A stretch of 6,107 bases of DNA from an uncultured Elusimicrobiales bacterium (lineage in GTDB: Bacteria; Elusimicrobiota; Elusimicrobia; Elusimicrobiales; Elusimicrobiaceae): NCBI GenBank assembly GCA_905235355.1, contig CAJOLM010000075.1, forward strand, positions 1-6,107, in the 5' to 3' direction. Shown here in pieces: positions 6,072 through 6,107 of the stretch (positions are counted from its first letter, which is position 1; each line of letters opens with the position of its first letter). The notes under the pieces are model-generated. The model ran no database searches. It worked only from the letters and a program-made list of their open reading frames with translations, and was not told where the DNA came from. The position numbers and the translations under genes are program-made.

Positions 6072-6107
6072 GGCCTATTTTGAAACGCTGTTTTTTACTA
6101 TTTTCCC

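Overview
The window looks like chromosomal DNA from a diderm (outer-membrane) bacterium with type IV-type pili. The best guess is the phylum Elusimicrobiota. This rests mainly on the pilin-like gene at the right end: its N-terminus, the Glu/Arg-rich helix after it and the 'RYYLANGTYP' motif resemble the expanded pilin families known from that phylum. An LptD-type outer-membrane protein gene supports a diderm cell. The phylum call is inference from remembered family patterns, not from a search.

Layout: positions 2-5462 hold five tightly packed plus-strand genes that read as one operon. In order they are the 3' end of topA (DNA topoisomerase I, cut by the left edge and carrying an apparent frameshift near 311-327), a Xer-type tyrosine recombinase, a ROK-family sugar kinase, a large LptD/OstA-like outer-membrane protein and thymidine kinase. 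Gaps are 14 bp (topA-xer), a 4-bp ATGA overlap (xer-ROK), a 1-bp TAATG overlap (ROK-lptD) and 41 bp (lptD-tdk). A hairpin terminator at about 5476-5505 closes the operon. It is shared with a convergent minus-strand pilin gene (5504-6004), which has its own strong promoter at 6044-6071.

The operon mixes DNA topology and chromosome-dimer resolution (topA, xer), sugar phosphorylation (ROK), lipopolysaccharide export (lptD) and thymidine salvage (tdk). This looks like a housekeeping cluster rather than one pathway. The topA-xer adjacency also occurs in Firmicutes such as Bacillus subtilis.

No CRISPR array, tRNA, rRNA, insertion sequence or defence system was seen, and nothing here clearly amounts to a new biological system. 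The points most worth a second look are a 12-base A/T homopolymer that forms most of the -35/-10 spacer of the pilin promoter (a possible phase-variation switch), the topA frameshift, and an LptD cysteine arrangement inverted relative to that of Escherichia coli. No stretch above 300 bases lacks a gene.
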